A stretch of 8,871 nucleotides of DNA from NCBI GenBank assembly GCA_035517595.1, contig DATIYN010000010.1:1-8871 (forward strand), in the 5' to 3' direction. Shown in pieces: positions 5,095 through 8,871 of this stretch. This DNA comes from RBG-16-66-20 sp035517595. GTDB lineage: Bacteria; Pseudomonadota; Gammaproteobacteria; Burkholderiales; SG8-39. The notes under the pieces were generated by a model that saw only the letters and a program-made list of their open reading frames with translations, had not been told where the DNA came from and made no database searches. The translations under genes were made by a program, and so were the position numbers. Positions within the stretch are counted from its first letter, which is position 1. Each line of letters opens with the position of its first letter.

Positions 5095-5721
5095 GGTCTT
5101 CTTCGCGTCGGCGGGGAACTTCGTCGGCGAGCAGTTCGGCTCGCCGAGCTTGCAGTAGTCGAAGACCTTCACGACCTTGCGCACGCCGCCGGTGGTGCGC
5201 GCAAGCTCGGCCGCCGCATGTCCCTCTGCCTCGGTGACGAGGCCCAGCAGATACACCACGGAGGCCTCGGTCACCACCTTGACGTGCACCGGGCTGAACT
5301 TGCCGGCGTCCAGGAAGCGCGCCTTGACCTTGCCGGTAATCGCCGAATCGTTCGCGCGCGCGCCGTATGCGCTCGGCGCGCCGATCTGGACTTCGTTGGT
5401 CACCAGGCGCACGTTCGGCACCGCACCGGCGAGCTTCTCGACCTCTTCCTTCGCGCTCGCGTCGGGCACTTCGCCCGTGAGCAGCACGCCGCGGTTGAAC
5501 GAAGTCACGTTGACGTGCGCCTTGTCGCCGTAGCGCTCGCCGATGCGGTTGCCGGCGCGCAGCTCGATGCCCTCGTCGTCCACCTGCGTGCCCGTGGTGC
5601 GGCGGTCCTCGAAGCTGATCGCGCCGGCCGCGCCGGCGCCGACCACGGCCACCGGAACGCAGCCCGGCAGCGCGAACAGCGAGGCGAGCAGCGCGATGGT
5701 CTGGATTCGGAACTTTTTCAT
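5077..5721 (-). CDS. dolP: Two-BON-domain outer-membrane lipoprotein DolP (YraP)
   Basis: DolP proteins are outer-membrane lipoproteins that bind anionic phospholipid and support envelope integrity. This 214-residue version starts with a lipoprotein signal, FALPGC with Cys21 as the acylation site; Pro at -2 is atypical, but Val at +2 fits outer-membrane sorting. Two BON domains follow: about 45-115 (GTQVDD 44-49, NVTSFNRGVLLTGEVP, NEVQIG) and about 123-188 (NDSAITGKVKARFLD, VKVVTE, LLGLVTEAEGHAAA). These match E. coli YraP closely, motif by motif. A 25-residue tail after the second domain, with Cys190 and Cys197 and ending in Lys-rich KKTEAPKK, is absent from the E. coli protein. The ATG at 5721 overlaps the TGA of the SIS gene as ATGA and has GGAGAGAAG upstream. 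The frame is open far upstream, but that part is a shadow of the SIS and HIRAN genes. Confidence 0.92.
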   Translation of the reverse strand: MKKFRIQTIALLASLFALPGCVPVAVVGAGAAGAISFEDRRTTGTQVDDEGIELRAGNRIGERYGDKAHVNVTSFNRGVLLTGEVPDASAKEEVEKLAGAVPNVRLVTNEVQIGAPSAYGARANDSAITGKVKARFLDAGKFSPVHVKVVTEASVVYLLGLVTEAEGHAAAELARTTGGVRKVVKVFDYCKLGEPNCSPTKFPADAKKTEAPKK

Positions 5722-6359
5722 TTCTTCTCTCCGAAAAGCGCGGCGTCGATGCCGTCGCAGAGGCAGTGAAGCGCGAGCAGGTGGACCTCCTGGATCCGCA
5801 TCGTGCGCTGGTGCGGCACGCAGACGTGCACGTCGCCTTCGCCCAGCAGCGCGGCCATCCTGCCGCCGCCGTTGCCGGTTAGAGCCACGGTCGCCACGCC
5901 GAGTTCCCGCGCCGCGCGCATCGCGGCGAGCACGCTCGCCGAGTTGCCCGAGGTCGAGATCGCGAGCAGCACGTCGCCGCGGCGCCCCAGCGCGCGCAGC
6001 TGCTTCTCGAAAACCAGCTCGTAGCCGTAGTCGTTGGCGATGGAGGTGAGGCCCGAGGAATCCGTGGTGAGCGCGAGGCCGGCGAGCGGCGGGCGCTCGC
6101 GCTCGAAGCGATTGACGAGCTCGGCGGCGAAGTGCTGCGCGTCGGCCGCCGAGCCGCCGTTGCCGCAGGCGAGGATCTTGCCGCCCGCCTTGAGCGACGC
6201 GCTCATCACGCCGATCGCGCGCGCAATCGGCGCCGCCAGCAGCCGCGCCGATTCCTGCTTCAACCGGGCGCTGTCGGCGAAATGCGACGCGACCCGCGCC
6301 TCCAGCGACGCGCCGGATTCTTCGCCAGCCACGGCGCGGGGCTTCTCTGCGCGTTCCAT
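5718..6359 (-). CDS. gmhA: SIS-domain phosphoheptose isomerase (GmhA), DiaA-like
   Basis: GmhA converts sedoheptulose 7-phosphate to D-glycero-D-manno-heptose 7-phosphate, the first step to LPS heptose; its relative DiaA instead binds DnaA at replication initiation. The 213-residue protein has CGNGGSAADAQHFAAEL (65-81), STSGNS (135-140) and RIQEVHLLALHCLCDGID (188-205). His76, Glu80, Gln190 and His198 fall where E. coli GmhA has its metal and catalytic residues (His61, Glu65, Gln172, His180). E. coli DiaA lacks the Glu and the last His. Yet NRFERERPPL, SIANDYGYE and HCLCDGID are DiaA-like, and the gene order (yraN, this gene, dolP) is that of diaA. With rfaE2 nearby I favour an active isomerase; a dual role is possible. 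Residues 1-20 are an acidic, probably flexible extension. ATG 6359 lies 12 bases after the HIRAN gene stop. Confidence 0.87.
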   Translation of the reverse strand: MERAEKPRAVAGEESGASLEARVASHFADSARLKQESARLLAAPIARAIGVMSASLKAGGKILACGNGGSAADAQHFAAELVNRFERERPPLAGLALTTDSSGLTSIANDYGYELVFEKQLRALGRRGDVLLAISTSGNSASVLAAMRAARELGVATVALTGNGGGRMAALLGEGDVHVCVPHQRTMRIQEVHLLALHCLCDGIDAALFGEKK

Positions 6360-6368
6360 GCCGGACGC

Positions 6369-6374
6369 ATTTTA
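6369..6374 (-). promoter_or_regulatory. Candidate -10 box for the gmhA-dolP-rfaE2 genes
   Basis: TAAAAT on the minus strand, made from the TAA stop of the HIRAN gene plus three bases, nine bases before the gmhA ATG. Transcription would start near 6362, only about three bases before the ATG. No -35 match is visible. It could let the LPS genes be expressed independently of yraN. Confidence 0.35.
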
Positions 6375-6743
6375 CTCGATGTAGATTTCGAAGCCGATGC
6401 GCCGCGCCGGGTTCGCATGCTCCTCGAGCCGGCTCACGCGCGCGCGCAGCGGCGCGCCGCGGTCCAGGGCCCAGGCGACGGCCGCGTTCTCGCGGCGCGG
6501 CACGTAGCCGAGCTTGTGCCCGCGCCAGTCGACGCGCACCGCGTTCGCGTCGCGCGGGTTGCCGGGCTCGCGCACGAGCTCGAGCGCGTCGCCCTCGCGC
6601 AGCTCGGGCCACACCGCGGCGGCCTCGGCATAGCGAAAGCCCGCGAGCGGCGAGTCCTGGACGAGCAGCTGCACGCTCTGGCCCTGAGCGGCAGACGCGG
6701 CCGCGCAGGCCGCGGCAAGCAGCAGGCTACGCAGAGAACGCAT
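6372..6743 (-). CDS. Exported HIRAN-domain protein of unknown function
   Basis: A 123-residue protein with an N-terminal signal peptide (MRSLRSLLLAAACAAASAA, cleavage around 18-22) and then one compact domain. The pattern SPLAGFRYAEA (31-41), GDALELVREPGNPRDANAV (51-69), VDWRGHKLGYVPRREN (71-86) and a closing strand IGFEIYIE is that of HIRAN domains: the REPxNPxDxNAV segment followed by LGYxPR. HIRAN in HLTF/Rad5-type helicases binds 3' ends of single-stranded DNA, but here the signal peptide places it in the periplasm, so that role cannot simply be carried over. Cys13 in the signal region lies too early for a lipobox. The ATG at 6743 overlaps the last 17 bases of yraN, so coupling is likely, and the signal peptide starting there supports it. 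The exported function is unknown. Confidence 0.8.
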   Translation of the reverse strand: MRSLRSLLLAAACAAASAAQGQSVQLLVQDSPLAGFRYAEAAAVWPELREGDALELVREPGNPRDANAVRVDWRGHKLGYVPRRENAAVAWALDRGAPLRARVSRLEEHANPARRIGFEIYIE

Positions 6744-7068
6744 TGCGGATCCAGCGGATGCGGCCGGCCTCGAGCGAATCGAGCAGCAGCACGTCGAAGC
6801 GGCACTCGGCCTGGGGCCGGCGCATGAGGTACAGGCGCGCGGCGGCCACCAGGCGCGCCTGCTTGGCCGCCGTCACGCTCTCGGCCGCGCCGCCGAAACC
6901 CTCGCCGCTGCGGTAGCGCACCTCGGCGAAGACCAGGGTGCGGCCCTCCTCCGCGACGAGGTCGATCTCGCCGTGCCGGCAGCGCCAGTTGCGCGCGAGC
7001 ACGCGCAGCCCCGCCCTCTGCAGCAGCTCCGCGCAGAGTTCCTCGGCTCGCGCGCCGGCCCGGTTCAT
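6727..7068 (-). CDS. yraN: YraN / UPF0102 family endonuclease-like protein
   Basis: A 113-residue protein of the UPF0102 family, which has a Holliday-junction-resolvase-like endonuclease fold; its biological role is not settled. The signature is complete: GARAEELCAELLQRAGLRVLARN (helix and strand, about 5-27), then GEIDLVAEEGRTLVFAEVRYRS (33-54), with the Glu-x-Asp and Glu-Val-Arg residues expected of a PD-(D/E)xK-like site, and AAESVTAAKQARL. Size is normal for the family. ATG 7068 is chosen over the start at 7119 because MNRAGARAEE matches the family start and the longer form would cover the divergent rsmI start. The gene lies head-to-head with rsmI 49 bases away, as lpoA-yraN and rsmI do in E. 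coli, and it leads into the HIRAN gene with an overlap. Confidence 0.92.
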   Translation of the reverse strand: MNRAGARAEELCAELLQRAGLRVLARNWRCRHGEIDLVAEEGRTLVFAEVRYRSGEGFGGAAESVTAAKQARLVAAARLYLMRRPQAECRFDVLLLDSLEAGRIRWIRNAFSA

Positions 7069-7117
7069 GGCAGTCTTAACGGACCGCCGCCTCGCCCGGT
7101 TGACCCTCTGCACCGCC
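7069..7117. other. Divergent spacer between yraN and rsmI
   Basis: Only 49 bases separate the two start codons. A TTGACC at 7100-7105 resembles a -35 box for rsmI, but the matching -10 position falls inside rsmI and does not fit. TTAAGA-like bases near 7074-7079 are poor on either strand. Promoters for both genes must lie here or inside the opposite gene, but I cannot place them; neither start has a good Shine-Dalgarno. Confidence 0.5.
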
Positions 7118-7936
7118 ATGTCCGGAACGCTCTACGTCGTCGCCACCCCGATCGGCAATCTCGCCGACGCCAGCCCGCGCGCGATCGAGATCCTGCGTGC
7201 CGCCGATCTCGTCGCCTGCGAGGACACGCGCACCTCGCGAACGCTGCTCGCGCACCATGGGATCACCGCCCGTACGGTCGCGCTGCATGCGCACAACGAG
7301 CGCCAGGCGACCGAGAAGCTGCTTCGCGAGCTGCGCGCGGGCGCTCAGGTCGCCGTCGTCAGCGACGCCGGCACCCCGGGCATCTCCGACCCGGGCGCGC
7401 TGCTCGTGGCGGCGGCCCATCGCGAGGGCCTGCGCGTCGTGCCGGTCCCCGGCCCGAACGCGGCGGTGGCCGCATACTCCGCGGCCGGGTTCGCGGGCGA
7501 CCGCTTCCTGTTCGCCGGATTCCTGCCCGCCAAAGGCGGGAAGGCGCTCGAGGCGCTCGACGGACCGTGGCCGGTTGTCGTCTACGAGGCGCCGCACCGC
7601 GTGCGCGCTACGGTCGAGGCGATGCTCGCGCGCTTCGGCCCGGAGCGCGAGCTCGTGATCGCGCGCGAGCTCAGCAAGAAGTTCGAGGAAATCGCGCGCA
7701 TGCGCCTCGCGGAGGCGCCGGCCTGGCTCGCCGCCGGCCCGCACCGGCAGCAGGGCGAGTTCGTTCTGGTGCTCGGCCCGGGCGCGGCCCGTTCGCCCGA
7801 GCGCGCCCAGGCGCTGCGCGTGCTGAAGATCCTCGCCGAGAAGCTGCCCGCCGCCGAAGCCGCGAAGCTCGCCGCGCGCATCACCGGCGTGCCGCGCAAC
7901 GAGCTGTACAAGGCGGCGCTGAAGGACAGCCAGTAA
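7118..7936 (+). CDS. rsmI: 16S rRNA (cytidine(1402)-2'-O)-methyltransferase RsmI
   Basis: SAM-dependent methyltransferase that 2'-O-methylates C1402 in the decoding centre of 16S rRNA. The 272-residue protein is a little shorter than E. coli RsmI (286). Motifs in order: VATPIGNLADASPRA (8-22), CEDTRTSRTLLAHHGI (34-49), VSDAGTPGISDPG (81-93), VPVPGPNAAVAA (108-119), FAGFLPAKG (132-140), VVYEAPHRV (154-162), ARELSKKFEE (182-191) and QGEFVLVLG (212-220). All belong to the tetrapyrrole-methylase-type fold of this family. ATG 7118 (MSGTLYVVATPIGN) is the standard family start; the open frame extends 60 codons upstream only as a shadow of yraN. It is divergent from yraN, a widely conserved arrangement. 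Its TAA stop also forms part of a -10-like hexamer before pyrC, whose ATG is nine bases away. Confidence 0.96.
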   Translation: MSGTLYVVATPIGNLADASPRAIEILRAADLVACEDTRTSRTLLAHHGITARTVALHAHNERQATEKLLRELRAGAQVAVVSDAGTPGISDPGALLVAAAHREGLRVVPVPGPNAAVAAYSAAGFAGDRFLFAGFLPAKGGKALEALDGPWPVVVYEAPHRVRATVEAMLARFGPERELVIARELSKKFEEIARMRLAEAPAWLAAGPHRQQGEFVLVLGPGAARSPERAQALRVLKILAEKLPAAEAAKLAARITGVPRNELYKAALKDSQ

Positions 7937-7939
7937 AAT
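7934..7939 (+). promoter_or_regulatory. Candidate -10 box for pyrC
   Basis: TAAAAT beginning with the rsmI stop codon, six bases before the pyrC ATG at 7946. A start site at or next to the ATG would give a leaderless message. No Shine-Dalgarno is visible before pyrC except weak CCGGGC, and no -35 match is seen; read-through from rsmI is also likely. Confidence 0.38.
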
Positions 7940-7945
7940 CCGGGC

Positions 7946-8871
7946 ATGGATCGCGTCACCATCGCCCGGCCGGACGACTGGCACCTGCACCTGCGCGACG
8001 GCCCGGCGATGGCATCGGTGCTTGCGGACACGGCGCGGCGGTTCGCGCGCGCTATCGTGATGCCCAACCTGCAGCCGCCGGTCACCACCACGCAGCAGGC
8101 GCTGCACTACCGCGAGCGCATTCTCGGCGCGCTGGAGGGGAGCGCCGGTCCCGGTTTCGAGCCGCTGATGACGCTCTACCTCACCGACGACACGTCGGCC
8201 GAGGAGATCGGGCGCGCCAGGCTTTCGGGCCACGTGCACGCCGTCAAGCTCTACCCGGCGGGCGCGACCACGCATTCCGACGCGGGCGTGACGCGGGTTT
8301 CCCGCTGCTTCGCCGCGCTGGAGAAGATGGAGCAGCTCGGCCTGCCGCTGCTGATCCACGGCGAGAGCACCGATCCGATGGTGGACATCTTCGACCGCGA
8401 GAAGGCGTTCATCGAGGAAGTGCTCGGGCCGCTCGTGGAGCGCTTCCAGGGCCTGAAGATCGTCCTTGAGCACATCACCACGCGGGATGCGGTGCACTAC
8501 GTCGAGGTGACCGGCCCGAATGTCGCCGCGACGATCACGGCGCACCACCTGCTGCTCAACCGCAATGCGCTCTTCCTGGGAGGCATGCGGCCGCACCATT
8601 TCTGCCTGCCGGTGCTCAAGCGCGAGGAGCACCGCGAGGCATTGGTCGAGGCGGCGACCTCGGGCAACGCCAAGTTCTTCCTCGGCACCGACAGCGCGCC
8701 GCACGCGCGCGCCGCGAAGGAGGCCGCCTGCGGCTGCGCCGGCATCTACACGGCGCACGCCGCGCTCGAGCTCTACGCGGCCGCCTTCGAGGAGGCGGGC
8801 GCGCTCGACAGGCTGGAGGCGTTCGCGAGCCACCACGGTGCGGATTTCTACGGACTGCCGCGCAACGCCGG
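7946..8871 (+). CDS. pyrC: Dihydroorotase, class II PyrC type, 3' end cut by the window
   Basis: Zinc amidohydrolase catalysing reversible cyclisation of carbamoyl-aspartate to dihydroorotate, the third step of de novo pyrimidine synthesis. The visible 308 residues cover nearly all of the roughly 345-residue family length. Metal and catalytic residues appear in order: DWHLHLRDG (His13, His15), the lysine expected to be carbamylated in VKLYPAGATTHSD (Lys101), LIHGE (His138), LEHITT (His176) and FLGTDSAPH (Asp249). Each is one position before its E. coli counterpart, and Arg17 and Asn41 fit substrate binding. CGCAG (262-266) matches the E. coli loop near the active site. This pattern separates it from class I dihydroorotases and hydantoinases. 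The ATG at 7946 gives the normal family start (MDRVTIARPDDWHLH). It follows rsmI by nine bases on the same strand. Confidence 0.96.
   Translation, partial: MDRVTIARPDDWHLHLRDGPAMASVLADTARRFARAIVMPNLQPPVTTTQQALHYRERILGALEGSAGPGFEPLMTLYLTDDTSAEEIGRARLSGHVHAVKLYPAGATTHSDAGVTRVSRCFAALEKMEQLGLPLLIHGESTDPMVDIFDREKAFIEEVLGPLVERFQGLKIVLEHITTRDAVHYVEVTGPNVAATITAHHLLLNRNALFLGGMRPHHFCLPVLKREEHREALVEAATSGNAKFFLGTDSAPHARAAKEAACGCAGIYTAHAALELYAAAFEEAGALDRLEAFASHHGADFYGLPRNA

Noticed and set aside
5722..6612. In-frame upstream extension of dolP through gmhA and the HIRAN gene
   Set aside because: Only the part from ATG 5721 has a lipoprotein signal and BON domains. The extension is Arg/Ala-rich and out of frame with the real genes there.
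7100..7105. TTGACC as a -35 box for rsmI
   Set aside because: The matching -10 would fall at about 7123-7128, after the rsmI start codon, and the bases there are not -10-like.
7076..8836. 586-residue minus-strand frame opposite rsmI and pyrC
   Set aside because: Entirely antisense to two strongly supported genes; rich in Arg, Val and His with no domain pattern.
1..8871. CRISPR array, tRNA/rRNA gene, insertion sequence, prophage or attachment site
   Set aside because: I saw no regularly spaced repeats, cloverleaf sequence, transposase or integrase motifs, or terminal inverted repeats. Composition looks even throughout.

Overview
The window reads as an ordinary core-genome segment of a GC-rich Gram-negative proteobacterium, most likely a betaproteobacterium. 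The evidence is strong G/C use at third codon positions, an RhlE helicase with a basic proline-rich tail ending in PVAALLGGLKR, outer-membrane and LPS genes, and the divergent rsmI / yraN-SIS-dolP order known from E. coli. I see no mobile elements, CRISPR arrays, rRNA or tRNA genes. No stretch over 300 bases lacks a gene, and genes abut or overlap almost everywhere.

Layout, left to right. On the minus strand, positions 1-1570 hold a branched-chain amino-acid type ABC importer: a secreted substrate-binding protein, then, after a strong intergenic hairpin, the start of a LivH-type permease cut by the left edge. Positions 1670-4109, also minus, hold a conserved protein of unknown function, a PaaI-type hotdog thioesterase and a DEAD-box helicase (rhlE). 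A GNAT acetyltransferase on the plus strand (4138-4602) starts back-to-back with the unknown gene and ends overlapping the next cluster by 14 bases. Positions 4589-7068, minus, form a tight cluster in transcription order: yraN, a small exported HIRAN-domain protein, a SIS-domain phosphoheptose isomerase (gmhA/diaA-like), the outer-membrane lipoprotein gene dolP, and rfaE2. Divergent from yraN on the plus strand are rsmI and then pyrC, which the right edge cuts.

The genes work together mainly in the middle cluster. The SIS protein keeps the metal-ligand pattern of GmhA, and RfaE2 catalyses the later nucleotidyl transfer of ADP-heptose synthesis, so two steps of the LPS-core heptose pathway flank dolP, an envelope-integrity lipoprotein. 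The E. coli order (rsmI divergent from lpoA-yraN-diaA-dolP) is largely preserved, but lpoA is absent from beside yraN and an exported HIRAN protein lies between yraN and the SIS gene.

No wholly new system is evident. The points most worth a second look are two genes, rhlE and rfaE2, whose conserved N-termini extend upstream of every ATG/GTG/TTG in frame, implying rare AUU/AUA starts, frameshifting or sequence errors; the exported HIRAN protein; a SIS protein with DiaA-like sequence but GmhA-like active-site residues; and recurrent TAnAAT hexamers placed 6-13 bases before start codons, suggesting leaderless or near-leaderless mRNAs.
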